Part shown: positions 46,126-55,805 of the stretch, piece after piece | Numbering within the stretch: the stretch's first letter is position 1 | How the letters are laid out: each line of letters opens with the position of its first letter | Assembly (NCBI GenBank): GCA_023386045.1 | Contig: JAEWKK010000019.1 | Span: 518,226-582,225 of the forward strand | From: Bacteroidota bacterium | Lineage (GTDB): Bacteria > Bacteroidota > Bacteroidia > Chitinophagales > Chitinophagaceae | Length of the DNA stretch: 64,000 nucleotides | Direction: 5' to 3' | Notes under the pieces: model-generated | The model's input: the letters and a program-made list of their open reading frames with translations, nothing else | Databases searched by the model: none | What the model was told of the DNA's origin: nothing | Translations under genes and position numbers: made by a program

Positions 46126-47223
46126 ATGAAAAATTTCAGGGGAATACAAACGGAAATAGATGCAGCCTATCTCTACCAGGTTTTATCAGAACACGAGGAA
46201 GATGAAACCATTGCCAATGTATACAGGCAGATGAGCGCCATTGAAAGATCACATGCAGAGGAATTTGCACGCAAGGAAAACATTGACCTCGCCAGGTTAA
46301 TGAAACCATCATGGAGGGCAAAGACCCTGCATTTGATTGGAAAGATCTTTGGCTATGATTATGTTTTGGGTTCTTTAATGGATACGGAAAAAAGTATCTC
46401 CAATGCCGTGATCAAAACCAAAGAAAAAACACAGCAAAAATTGCGGGGTACTGAAACCACGCATGTTAATATCCTTCGTTCCATACTTGAAAAGCAATCA
46501 AAGGTTACCGGAACACAGCTATCCAAATTTGAAAGCCGTCACCGCTCTGTTGGTGGCAATGCCATCAGGGCAGCGGTGTTGGGTGGGAATGACGGACTTG
46601 TTTCCAATTTTAGTCTGGTTATGGGCGTAGCTGGTGCTACAGCCGGTGGTTCCGGCGTTTTGTTGGCAGGAACTGCAGGTCTTCTTGCCGGTGCACTTTC
46701 CATGGCCCTGGGTGAATGGATTTCGGTAAAAAGTTCCCAGGAATTATATGAGAACCAGATGCAGATCGAAATGGAAGAACTGGAGTTGAATCCTGAAGGT
46801 GAAAAAAAAGAACTTGCGCTGATCTATATGGCCAAAGGAATTCCGGAAGAGCAGGCGAAAGAAATGGCGGAAGAGATCATGCAAGATAAAAGCCATGCGC
46901 ATGAAATACTTGTAAAAGAAGAATTAGGGATCAATCCGGATGAATTGAAAGGATCTGCAATGGAAGCAGCCATCTATTCTTTTATACTTTTTTCTATTGG
47001 AGCCATCATTCCATTGGCACCATTTATTTTCACTTCAGGCATACAGGCCATTATTCTAAGTGTTGTTTTTAGTGCGATAGGATTGTTTCTCATAGGTGCT
47101 GCCATTACACTTTTTACTGGAAGAAATATCTGGTCCTCAGGTTTCAGGCAGGTTTTATTCGGACTGGCAGCTGCAGCTGTTACTTTTGGCATCGGCAACC
47201 TGATAGGAGTTGCAGTTTCCTAA
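46126..47223 (+). CDS. Ferritin-like / VIT fusion metal transporter (MbfA-like)
   Basis: A 365-aa membrane protein. Residues 1-140 are a ferritin/rubrerythrin-like four-helix domain with acidic metal ligands (AYLYQVLSEHEEDETIANVY, AIERSHAEEFARKEN). The C-terminal part is a VIT1/CCC1-type transporter (NAIRAAVLGGNDGLVSNFSL, GEWISVKSSQELYE) with about five membrane helices. This fusion is what I know as membrane-bound ferritin A, which exports Fe(II) in other bacteria. Substrate could be Fe or Mn. It lies upstream of the metal-related HYC_CC_PP and receptor genes. Confidence 0.85.
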   Translation: MKNFRGIQTEIDAAYLYQVLSEHEEDETIANVYRQMSAIERSHAEEFARKENIDLARLMKPSWRAKTLHLIGKIFGYDYVLGSLMDTEKSISNAVIKTKEKTQQKLRGTETTHVNILRSILEKQSKVTGTQLSKFESRHRSVGGNAIRAAVLGGNDGLVSNFSLVMGVAGATAGGSGVLLAGTAGLLAGALSMALGEWISVKSSQELYENQMQIEMEELELNPEGEKKELALIYMAKGIPEEQAKEMAEEIMQDKSHAHEILVKEELGINPDELKGSAMEAAIYSFILFSIGAIIPLAPFIFTSGIQAIILSVVFSAIGLFLIGAAITLFTGRNIWSSGFRQVLFGLAAAAVTFGIGNLIGVAVS

Positions 47224-47297
47224 CAATTCTTTAAATAAACCTTAACTGACCGCCGTCATTTTTTGTTTTAACAACATCGACATAGCTTTGTGGCTCC

Positions 47298-47678
47298 TTG
47301 AAAAAATTCCTTGTCATATGGTTATTGATGCTGTACGGTGCTTCCTCCATGGGAATGACCCTGCACTTTCATTACTGCTGTGGCAAGCTGAAAGGCATTG
47401 ACCTGGTTCCGGTTCAACACAACTGCAATAAGGACAAGACGAAACAATTCAGCGACAAATCCTGTTGTGATAATAAACAGGTCAGCATCAAGATTGACGA
47501 TGCGCAATTTGTTCCAGGAACTTATTATCCTTCCTTCCACACAGAAGCCGCCAGTTTCAATGATCTTCATTTCACGGCGATCCCGGTTTTTCAAAATTCA
47601 AAATCATCACAACCACAGCAGAACAAGCTGCTTCCTGATAAGGAGCGAATTCACTGGCTTTGCATTTACAGGATCTGA
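47298..47678 (+). CDS. HYC_CC_PP family secreted protein
   Basis: A 126-aa protein with signal peptide (MKKFLVIWLLMLYGASSMGM) starting at TTG 47298; no upstream ATG fits and ATG within the signal peptide would truncate it. It has the HYCCGK motif at about 26-31, a Cys pair (KSCCDNK), and a C-terminal Pro region, the family being named from these. Function not established; found beside metal transport genes in Bacteroidota. It precedes the receptor gene by 60 bases on the same strand. Confidence 0.8.
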   Translation: MKKFLVIWLLMLYGASSMGMTLHFHYCCGKLKGIDLVPVQHNCNKDKTKQFSDKSCCDNKQVSIKIDDAQFVPGTYYPSFHTEAASFNDLHFTAIPVFQNSKSSQPQQNKLLPDKERIHWLCIYRI

Positions 47679-47738
47679 TCTGACATGTATTCCCGTTAAA
47701 TTTTTCAGTTTACATGTTTTATCTTTCAATCAACCTGT

Positions 47739-50276
47739 ATGAACAAAATTCAAATCTTCAGTCTAGGACTGATGCTCTTCCTTGGCTTATCGGCCCAGGC
47801 ACAAACTGCTGATACCACTATTCAGTTTAAAGTTCATGGCGTTTGTGGTCAATGCAAACAACGTATACAAAAATCAATGAACATTAAAGGTGTTCGCTCA
47901 TCTAATTGGGATATGAGTACCCAAATGCTTACAGTGAGTTATGATCCTTCAAGGATCACTGTTGACCGGCTTCACAAGTTAGTGGCTGATGTTGGTCATG
48001 ATACAGAAAAAATGAAAGCCGATGACAAGGTTTATGAAGCCCTTGATGAATGCTGCCATTACCGTGAAATGGTGGATGAATCCCTGATGGCTGCTGATGA
48101 TACCGTTAATATGTTCCGTGGTATTGTTGTGGACGATAATAACGGACAAACTATTCCTTTGGCAGGAGCCAGCCTTCAATGGGTGGGTACTTCCAAAGGT
48201 TCAGTAAGCAATGCACATGGAGAATTTATGCTGCCAAGAAACGACGGTTCCCAGTTACTGGTAGTGAGTTATGCCGGCTTTAAAACAGATACGGTGAGTG
48301 TGGGTGATATGAGTGATGTACAGATCACGCTTCGTAAAAAAGAAAGCCTGGGAGCCATCATCATTACTGCAAGAAAAAAGACCAGCTATATTGATAATTA
48401 TAACCCGCTGCGTGTTGCCATCATGACCAAAAAGGAATTGCTCAAGGCGGCCTGCTGTAATCTCAGCGAGAGCTTTGAAACCAATCCTTCTGTTGATGTA
48501 TCCTATAATGATGCCGCAACAGGGTCAAAACAAATTCAGCTGCTGGGACTTTCCGGGATCTATACACAACTGACCGTTGAGAACCTGCCAGGTCCAAGAG
48601 GCATTGCTACTGCCCTGGGATTGAACAGCATTGCAGGACCCTGGGTGGAATCCATACAACTGATCAAAGGAACAGGCTCTGTTGTCAATGGTTATGAAAG
48701 CATAGCAGGACAGATCAATGTGGAATTAAGAAAACCACTTGAAAGTGAAAAGCTGTATCTCAATGGTTATATCAATACCATGGCAAAGACCGATTTCAAT
48801 CTCAACTGGTCACATAAGATCAATAGCAAATGGGCCACGGGACTTTTGCTTCATGATGATTTTCTTTATACAAAACAGGATGCAAACAATGATGGCTTTC
48901 GCGATCTTCCCCTGGGCAACCAGTTCAGTGGCGTGCATCGCTGGCAGTACCTGGGTGATAATGGACTGGTAGCACATTTTGGTGTGAAGGCTTTAATAGA
49001 TGATAAAACTGGTGGCGAGCTTGAATTTGATCCTTCGACTGATAAATTTTCAACTGATGTTTATGGCCTTGGTATCAAAACAAAACGATATGAAGCTTTT
49101 GGAAAGATCGGTTATGTTTTCCCAGACAAGATGCATAAAAGTCTTGGACTGCAGTTGTCTGCTTTTGACCATAATCACGATTCTTATTTTGGAATGAACC
49201 GTTTTGATGCCAGGCAGAAGAATTTTTATTCCAATTTTATCTACCAGTCAAGAATTGGTTCAGATGCACACCAGTTGAAAGCCGGTATGAGCTTTCAGCA
49301 GGACAATTACCAGGAAGTGTTGAATGGAATCAATTACAACAGGAAGGAAATTGTTCCTGGTGTTTTTTCAGAATATACTTTTTCGGCCGGTGAAAAACTC
49401 GACATCGTAACAGGGATCCGCCTGGATCATAATAATCTTTATGGATGGTTTGCCACACCAAGATTGAATGTTCGTTATGCACCGGTGAACAATTCAACTT
49501 TCAGGTTCAGCATTGGCAGGGGACAGCGCACTGCAAGCATTTTTGCAGAAAACCTTGGTGTGATGGTGAGTTCAAGAGAAATAAATATTCTGAACTACCA
49601 GGATGGAAAACCTTATGGCCTGGATGCCGAAGTATCCTGGAACAAAGGCATCAGCTATGATCAGAGACTGAAACTATTTGATCGCGAAGCTTCCATTGGC
49701 ATTGATTTTTACAGGAATGATTTTACCAACCAGGTTGTGATGGATATTGAAGAAGCAGGGAAAGTAAAATTTTATAACCTTGAAGGAAAGTCTTTTTCAA
49801 ACAGTTTGCAGGCAGAAGTCAATTTTATTCCATTGAAAAACTTTGAAGTAAGAATGGCCTATCGCTATTTCGATGTAAAGACCAATTACAGTGGTAAACT
49901 TCTTGAGAAGCCCTTTACTTCCAAACACAGGGCCTTTACCAACCTTGCCTATGCAATCAATGGCTGGTCTATGGATTATACTTTTAACTGGGTTGGCAGG
50001 AAAAGAATTCCTTCAACTGCAGGCAATCCATTGAACTACCAGTTAAAAAGCAGTTCACCTTCTTATGTTACCATGAATGCACAGGTGAGTAAAACGCTCG
50101 GCAGAAAAAAATCCTTTGATCTTTATTTGGGTGGCGAGAACCTGACCAACTTCCTTCAGAACAGGTCCATCATTGCTGCTGATGATCCTTTCAGCCAGTG
50201 GTTTGATGCATCCATGGTCTGGGGACCAGTGAGCGGAAGACTTGTTTATGCGGGGTTCAGGTATAGGTTGAAGTGA
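47739..50276 (+). CDS. TonB-dependent receptor with N-terminal HMA domain
   Basis: An 845-aa outer-membrane protein with signal peptide (MNKIQIFSLGLMLFLGLSAQ). Residues 24-90 form a heavy-metal-associated domain: HGVCGQCKQRIQKSMNIKGV with the CxxC metal site. A carboxypeptidase-regulatory-like domain follows (GIVVDDNNGQTIPLAGASLQ), then a TonB plug (EKLLKAACCNLSESFETNPS) and a large beta-barrel ending in ...LVYAGFRYRLK. It likely imports a metal chelate or ion through the outer membrane. The HYC_CC_PP gene directly upstream and the convergent P1B-4 ATPase support metal handling. Confidence 0.88.
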   Translation: MNKIQIFSLGLMLFLGLSAQAQTADTTIQFKVHGVCGQCKQRIQKSMNIKGVRSSNWDMSTQMLTVSYDPSRITVDRLHKLVADVGHDTEKMKADDKVYEALDECCHYREMVDESLMAADDTVNMFRGIVVDDNNGQTIPLAGASLQWVGTSKGSVSNAHGEFMLPRNDGSQLLVVSYAGFKTDTVSVGDMSDVQITLRKKESLGAIIITARKKTSYIDNYNPLRVAIMTKKELLKAACCNLSESFETNPSVDVSYNDAATGSKQIQLLGLSGIYTQLTVENLPGPRGIATALGLNSIAGPWVESIQLIKGTGSVVNGYESIAGQINVELRKPLESEKLYLNGYINTMAKTDFNLNWSHKINSKWATGLLLHDDFLYTKQDANNDGFRDLPLGNQFSGVHRWQYLGDNGLVAHFGVKALIDDKTGGELEFDPSTDKFSTDVYGLGIKTKRYEAFGKIGYVFPDKMHKSLGLQLSAFDHNHDSYFGMNRFDARQKNFYSNFIYQSRIGSDAHQLKAGMSFQQDNYQEVLNGINYNRKEIVPGVFSEYTFSAGEKLDIVTGIRLDHNNLYGWFATPRLNVRYAPVNNSTFRFSIGRGQRTASIFAENLGVMVSSREINILNYQDGKPYGLDAEVSWNKGISYDQRLKLFDREASIGIDFYRNDFTNQVVMDIEEAGKVKFYNLEGKSFSNSLQAEVNFIPLKNFEVRMAYRYFDVKTNYSGKLLEKPFTSKHRAFTNLAYAINGWSMDYTFNWVGRKRIPSTAGNPLNYQLKSSSPSYVTMNAQVSKTLGRKKSFDLYLGGENLTNFLQNRSIIAADDPFSQWFDASMVWGPVSGRLVYAGFRYRLK

Positions 50277-50643
50277 GTTTTGCAGTTCAGAGATCATAGA
50301 TCATGGTTCATAGTTCATGGTTCATAGGCAGATGGCAGATGGCATATGGCATTGGTACGTCAAACGTCAAACGAGAAACGGCAATAATCACTTTATGGCT
50401 ACCTTTCAGGAAACGATTCAACTTGTGAACTAATAGAACCTGCGTTGTGTACTTAGTGGTTCATTGTGGCCTTTGTGTTCCGGCTCTCTTACAGGTAACA
50501 AGCCTTACCAGGGTGACCCCTTACCAGGGTGACAAAGACCATGTGAAACGACCTAACTCGTAAAGTCTTGAACACCTGAACAATGGTCCATGGACCATGG
50601 TCTATAGTCTATGGACCACACTCCATGAACCATGAACTATTAT
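50277..50643. other. Repeat-rich spacer between receptor and P-type ATPase
   Basis: No gene in ~365 bases. It contains imperfect copies of ATCATGGTTCATAG / TTCATGG (50292-50325), the doubled CTTACCAGGGTGACC (50500-50533), and palindromic GGTCCATGGACCATGGTC (50584-50601) with further TCTATGGACC and CCATGAACCATGAAC units up to 50,640. A similar CATGGTC...GACCATGG sequence lies near 28,330-28,370, so this is probably a dispersed intergenic repeat family. It also ends two convergent genes, hence may act as bidirectional terminator. Confidence 0.6.
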
Positions 50644-53112
50644 CTATGAACTTTCTTTCCTGAACGCCAGCAATCTCAAAGCATTAAAGACCACAAGTAC
50701 CGTGGATCCTTCATGGCCAATCACTGCAGGTCCCATGCTGGCAAGTCCTGTAATGGTGAGAGGAATTAAAAGAGCTACCATGCCCAGGCTGATGATAATA
50801 TTCTGCCGGATTATGGTGTGGGCTTTTTTACTCAGTCCAATCGCAAAGGGAAGGTTGCTTAATTGATCTGCCATCAGTGCGATATCAGCTGTTTCCAATG
50901 CCACGTCACTTCCTGCAGCACCCATGGCAATGCCAACAGTGCTTTTTGCCATTGCAGGTGCATCGTTCACGCCATCGCCAACCATGGCTACCATTTTTTC
51001 ACTGTCCCTTAATTTTTCTATTGCTGCTACTTTTTGTTCAGGTAACAGATTGCCCCAGGCTTCAGTAAGTCCTACTTCTTTTGCTACGGCTTCGGCCACT
51101 CTTTGGTTATCACCAGTAAGCATGACCATCTTCCGGATTCCCATTGTTTTTAATCTGGCCAGGGTATCTTTCGCGTCAGCTCTTGCTACATCCATCAATG
51201 TAATCATACCAATGAATACACCATCTTTCTGTACGAGCATGGTAGTATTGCCATTTCTTTCCAGTTCTTCGGCCTCAGTTTGAATGTCGCCAGGAATAAG
51301 ATTTTCATTTTCTAAAAAAAGTTCTTTGTTGCCTATCAATACGGTAGATTCAAAATGACTGGCTTTAACACCACGGCCTGTAATGGATTGAATGCCACCT
51401 GCGGGCTTCACTTCTCTTTTAAGTTTTTCTAATCCCCCTTTTATAATTGCAGCTGCCAGAGGATGATCACTCAACTGTTCTACTGCAATTACGATCTCCA
51501 ATAGCTGTTCTTCTCCTGTTCCGTTTAATGGATATACACCTGTTAATTTAGGTTTGCCTTCCGTGATGGTGCCTGTTTTATCAAAGGCGATGGCATTCAG
51601 GGCACCAAGTGCCTCCAGTGGTTTACCTCCCTTCACCAGCACGCCGCCTCTTGCAGCCCTGGCTACACCGCTTAATACTGCGCTTGGTGTTGAGATGGCC
51701 AGTGCGCAGGGACTGGCAGCCACCAGCACCGCCATGGCCCTGTAAAAACTCTGGCTGAATGTTTCATCGATCACGAGAAATGCAAACAACAATAGCACAA
51801 CCAGGATGAGTATTGACGGAACATAATATCTGGTAAGCTTGTCCGTAAAATTTTGTGTGGCTGATTTTTGTGTTTGTGCTTCGTGCACCATCTTCACCAG
51901 CCTGGCTATGGTTGAATCGGCAGCAATCCTTGTCACTTTTACTTCCATTGCTTCGCCTCCATTGATGGAGCCTGCAAAAACCCTGTGTCTTGCGTCTAAT
52001 TTATCCGCCTTTGACAAATCCAGGTTGCTATCATCAACAGGCATCTTATCAACCGGGATGCTTTCTCCGGTGATGGGCGCCTGGTTCACACTGCTGGATC
52101 CCATGATCACAAAACCATCAGCTGCAATAGTGGAATTGGGTTTTATAAAAATGATATCACCAGGCTTCAGCATTTCTATTTTTACTTCTGTAAGCTGGTT
52201 ATCTTTCTTTAATAAGGCTGTTTTTGGTGCAAGTTCGGCGAGGGCAGCTATAGATTTACGGGCTTTCTCCATGGCATAGTGCTCCAGGGAATGCCCCAGG
52301 CTGAAAAGAAAAAGAAGTAACGCTCCCTCGACCCATTCTCCAAGTACAGCAGCGCCAATGGCTGCCACCAGCATCAGGAAATCAATATCAAATTTTCCCT
52401 TGCTCAGGCCAGCAATGGCTTCCTTTGTAGTATAAAATCCTCCAAAGAAATAGGCAACGGAATAAAAAACAATAGGCAACCAGGATGGCAATTGCTGGAA
52501 AAACGACAATACAAAACCTGCCAATAAAAAAAAGCCACAGGCTGCAGCAAAAACAAATTCAGTTCTTTCTCCAAACAATCCATGCTTATGGTGTTCATGG
52601 TCATGGTCATGATCGTGTTTTTCCGCGTACCTGCCATTTCCATTAACTGAGGGTTGAAAATTTTCCACCTGCCTGATGCCAAGTCCTCTTTTTTTCAATT
52701 GCTGTATGATGGTGGCTTCAGTAGTGATGTCCTTTTTATATTCAAGTTGAATAAAGCCATTACCTGAAACAGAAGCAGACAGTATGCCCTTCCATTTTTT
52801 GATCTTGGACTCAATGATGCCTGCATGCGTGGGATGACGGATGCCGGAAACTTCAATGAGTAAATGCCCATATTGTTCTGTAAGTCCGGCGCCTGCTTTT
52901 TTGGCCAGCTGTTCTATTTTATGAATGGATATCAATGAAGGATCATAGTGAAAACAAAATTGGGCCTTTGCATTGCCTTTAGCCGGAAGAATATGCACCC
53001 GGTCAATACCTCTTTTACTTCCCAGTTCCTCTACCATTCCTTTCACAAAACTATCGTTCTCCTGTGCAATTTGGGGCAGCACGATGTCGATATTGATCCT
53101 GGTTTTTTCCAT
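50644..53112 (-). CDS. P1B-4-type heavy-metal ATPase (Co/Fe/Zn)
   Basis: An 822-aa transporter. Two degenerate N-terminal HMA-like segments lack CxxC, and a His-rich stretch (KHDHDHDHEHHKHG) precedes the membrane domain. SPC in VAASPCALAIST marks the metal site at about residue 467, DKTGT at about 509 is the phosphorylation site, and GDGVNDAPAM the ATP domain. HEGST near residue 800 in the last helix, together with SPC, defines P1B-4 transporters that I associate with Co2+, Fe2+ or Zn2+ efflux. It is convergent with the TonB receptor gene. Confidence 0.9.
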   Translation of the reverse strand: MEKTRINIDIVLPQIAQENDSFVKGMVEELGSKRGIDRVHILPAKGNAKAQFCFHYDPSLISIHKIEQLAKKAGAGLTEQYGHLLIEVSGIRHPTHAGIIESKIKKWKGILSASVSGNGFIQLEYKKDITTEATIIQQLKKRGLGIRQVENFQPSVNGNGRYAEKHDHDHDHEHHKHGLFGERTEFVFAAACGFFLLAGFVLSFFQQLPSWLPIVFYSVAYFFGGFYTTKEAIAGLSKGKFDIDFLMLVAAIGAAVLGEWVEGALLLFLFSLGHSLEHYAMEKARKSIAALAELAPKTALLKKDNQLTEVKIEMLKPGDIIFIKPNSTIAADGFVIMGSSSVNQAPITGESIPVDKMPVDDSNLDLSKADKLDARHRVFAGSINGGEAMEVKVTRIAADSTIARLVKMVHEAQTQKSATQNFTDKLTRYYVPSILILVVLLLFAFLVIDETFSQSFYRAMAVLVAASPCALAISTPSAVLSGVARAARGGVLVKGGKPLEALGALNAIAFDKTGTITEGKPKLTGVYPLNGTGEEQLLEIVIAVEQLSDHPLAAAIIKGGLEKLKREVKPAGGIQSITGRGVKASHFESTVLIGNKELFLENENLIPGDIQTEAEELERNGNTTMLVQKDGVFIGMITLMDVARADAKDTLARLKTMGIRKMVMLTGDNQRVAEAVAKEVGLTEAWGNLLPEQKVAAIEKLRDSEKMVAMVGDGVNDAPAMAKSTVGIAMGAAGSDVALETADIALMADQLSNLPFAIGLSKKAHTIIRQNIIISLGMVALLIPLTITGLASMGPAVIGHEGSTVLVVFNALRLLAFRKESS

Positions 53113-53262
53113 TCCGAAGATTTATCTCTGCAAGTTAACTTGGAAGGGTGAATAGAATACTGATAATAAAGTTCGAACCTGCTGACTCCTGGTTATATTT
53201 TTACGCAAGAATCGGGTTTTGTAACACATTTTGAACTGATAGTTTTGGGTTAAATTACGATA

Positions 53263-54111
53263 ATGAATACGCAGGAAGAGGTCAATTATAAACGTATTGA
53301 GGCTGCTATAGAATATCTCACTCAAAATTTTAAAAAGCAGCCTGCACTTTCAGATGTAGCGCAGGAAATTCATGTAAGTCCTTTTCATTTTCAAAAATTG
53401 TTTTCAGAATGGGCTGGTGTCAGTCCTAAAAAATTCCTGCAGTTCCTGACAATTGATTATGCAAAAAGCCTTTTAAAAGAAAAAGGATCCACCTTGTTTG
53501 ATGCGGCATTTGAAACAGGCCTTTCAGGTACTGGTAGACTTCATGATCTGTTTACAACTATTGAAGGCATGACTCCAGGAGAATATAAGAATGGCGGCGC
53601 TGATCTTTCCATCAATTATAGTTTTGCTGAAAGCCCTTTTGGTAATATACTGGTAGCGTCAACACCTAAAGGTATATGCCATATGTCCTTTGCCGACGAT
53701 GAGCAGCAGGCATTGAGAGAATTAAAATCAGCTTTTCCCAATGCCAGTTATAAACAGGTGGTAGATATGCTTCAACAAAATGCCCTGCACATTTTTCAAC
53801 ACGACTGGAACCAGCCAGAAAAGATCAAACTTCACCTCAAGGGAACTCCTTTCCAGTTGAAGGTCTGGGAAACCCTGCTAAAAATACCTGTTGGCGGACT
53901 CTCTACTTACAAAACAATCGCAGAAGGAATGGATCATCCAAAGGCCATGCGTGCAGTGGGTACTGCAATTGGACAAAACCCTGTAGCTTTTATCATTCCC
54001 TGCCATCGTGTGATTTTATCAGCAGGCCTGGTGGGTAATTATCACTGGGGCAGCAGACGCAAATCAGCAATGATAGGATGGGAAGCTGCCAAAATCTCCA
54101 CGGCGGTTTAG
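53263..54111 (+). CDS. AraC-Ada fusion: methylated-DNA cysteine methyltransferase
   Basis: A 282-aa protein joining an AraC helix-turn-helix (residues 8-100, ALSDVAQEIHVSPFHFQKLF) with an O6-alkylguanine methyltransferase domain (about 120-270), whose acceptor Cys is in NPVAFIIPCHRVI near residue 247. It lacks the N-terminal zinc-type methyl-phosphotriester domain of E. coli Ada, so it is the short AraC-AGT form that senses alkylation through the AGT domain. It repairs alkyl lesions and probably activates repair genes. Located 150 bases from the P-type ATPase start, divergent. Confidence 0.9.
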   Translation: MNTQEEVNYKRIEAAIEYLTQNFKKQPALSDVAQEIHVSPFHFQKLFSEWAGVSPKKFLQFLTIDYAKSLLKEKGSTLFDAAFETGLSGTGRLHDLFTTIEGMTPGEYKNGGADLSINYSFAESPFGNILVASTPKGICHMSFADDEQQALRELKSAFPNASYKQVVDMLQQNALHIFQHDWNQPEKIKLHLKGTPFQLKVWETLLKIPVGGLSTYKTIAEGMDHPKAMRAVGTAIGQNPVAFIIPCHRVILSAGLVGNYHWGSRRKSAMIGWEAAKISTAV

Positions 54112-54176
54112 AACAGCAAGAACCGGGTTGAAATAGGCGCTCACTCTTTTCAAATTTGTTCTCTCAAATTAATGAC

Positions 54177-54890
54177 ATGAAAACATTCATTTTGATTCAT
54201 GGTTCCTGGCATAGTGCATGGAACTGGCATAAAGTAGTTCCACTGATTGAAAAAGCAGGGCACCAGGCCATTGCTATTGATCTTCCCGGAATGGGAAGAG
54301 ATAAAACACCCATACAGGAAGTGAAGTTTGAAAATACAGTTGAAAAAATATGCAGGCTGATTGATAGTATTCCGGGCAAAGTGATCCTGGTGGGTCATAG
54401 TAAAAATGGGATTATGATCTCGCAGGCTGCAGAATACCGTCCCCATAAAATCGAAAAGCTGGTTTACCTGGCTGCTTACCTGATCCCCAATGGAAAAACA
54501 CAAAAAGAATATTCTGTTCAGGATACCGAGGGTTGGCTAAAGTCTTATGTAACCCAGCATCCTGAAACAAATTCTCATACACTTCAACAAGAGATTTACA
54601 AAGATGGATTGTACCACGACTGTGAAGAGGACATCACCGAACTGGCAAAAGTTTTATTGAGTAATGAGCCGGTGGAATCAGGCACCACAATCCTGCAACT
54701 GACAGAAAAGAACTGGGGCTCAGTACCAAGAATCTACATTGAGTGCACGGATGACCGCGCGGTAACGCCTTTTATTCAACGCAAAATGTACACTGAACTA
54801 CCCTGTGATAAAATTTACAGCATGGCCACCAGTCACTCACCATTTTTTAGCAAACCAAAAGAGTTGGTCGATATCTTGCTGGAATTGTGA
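54177..54890 (+). CDS. Alpha/beta hydrolase
   Basis: A 237-aa esterase-like protein. ATG 54177 is chosen because the protein then begins MKTFILIHGSWHSAWNWHKV, directly with the oxyanion HG motif; the upstream TTG would add seven residues. Nucleophile Ser lies in VGHSKNG (residue ~73), the catalytic Asp in ECTDDRA near the C-terminal half, and the His in ATSHSPF. Similar short hydrolases act on esters or lactones, substrate unknown. Confidence 0.85.
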   Translation: MKTFILIHGSWHSAWNWHKVVPLIEKAGHQAIAIDLPGMGRDKTPIQEVKFENTVEKICRLIDSIPGKVILVGHSKNGIMISQAAEYRPHKIEKLVYLAAYLIPNGKTQKEYSVQDTEGWLKSYVTQHPETNSHTLQQEIYKDGLYHDCEEDITELAKVLLSNEPVESGTTILQLTEKNWGSVPRIYIECTDDRAVTPFIQRKMYTELPCDKIYSMATSHSPFFSKPKELVDILLEL

Positions 54891-54956
54891 TCAGGGAATC
54901 ATAGTGCCTTTTAAAGTCTTATCACTGTTTTTAATTAACCCGATCTGATCAAATAA

Positions 54957-55490
54957 CTACAGGAACTTCAATGAAAGAGCTATTTTTTCCAGGATGTTCT
55001 TATCCCTTATGCTGTCATCCTTTGAACCCGAGATCTTGATCTCGTACATCTCTTTTGAACGGTCATCTTTCATGAAATAATACATGATGTTGAAGACTTC
55101 CTTTCCATTTGCAATTCTTATTTTGGATTGCTTGAACCGAAGTGCACGGCCATCCTTATTGTATTTTCCATAATCAACCAGCATATAGATTTCTTCCATG
55201 CCTTCGGGAATATGTTGTACTGTTTCATTAAAAGCACTGTCAATTAAGATGGCCTCTTCATTGATGTATCTTGAAGTAGTGAACAATATCTTTTCATTTT
55301 TTGCAGTATAGAGGATGGTGGCATAAACTACCGTTTCATTCATTTGCTGAAGTGCCTTCAACAGGCTTTGATCCTTATCATACCTGTATGGAAGTACAAT
55401 GGATACAGAACTGTCAATCTTTATTTTACCCTGTCCCATAACATTAACCTGGAACGCCAGGAATAAGATGCCTGTGAAAATATATTTCAT
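54957..55490 (-). CDS. Secreted hypothetical protein
   Basis: A 177-aa protein with signal peptide (MKYIFTGILFLAFQVNVMGQ). The rest (SVSIVLPYRYDKDQSLLKAL, YMLVDYGKYNKDGRALRFK) has a beta-strand-rich pattern without known motif; SNKDGRA-like acidic loop is probably structural. Similar in character to the 224-aa secreted protein at 28,371. Convergent with the hydrolase gene, and 67 bases apart. Confidence 0.6.
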   Translation of the reverse strand: MKYIFTGILFLAFQVNVMGQGKIKIDSSVSIVLPYRYDKDQSLLKALQQMNETVVYATILYTAKNEKILFTTSRYINEEAILIDSAFNETVQHIPEGMEEIYMLVDYGKYNKDGRALRFKQSKIRIANGKEVFNIMYYFMKDDRSKEMYEIKISGSKDDSIRDKNILEKIALSLKFL

Positions 55491-55805
55491 GCCTGTTTTA
55501 GATAAATGAATTGAAGTGTGAATTACTGACTAAATAACGTTTACACTTTTCAGTTATTGTAATTATGTTTTCTGGGAAACAATATGTATTGAATCCTGAT
55601 CCAGGTTTTGGCCCGGGCTTAAATTCCCTGGTGAAACTTCGTTGCGTCGCACACTTCTGCTTCCTGTCCGCTGCTCAACAATTTTTACCATTCAGCCATG
55701 GGAGTTTATTCCTGGTGAAAAACATGCAACTTCAAAGGAATCAGGGGAATAGGCTCTTCGTTTTCAGATGGTCTTAACTGCTTAAATTTGTGTGACCGGC
55801 ATTTC

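Noticed and set aside
55565..55777. 70-aa plus-strand frame before the AraC gene
   Set aside because: No motif and poor composition; the spacer before the AraC gene more likely holds its promoter.
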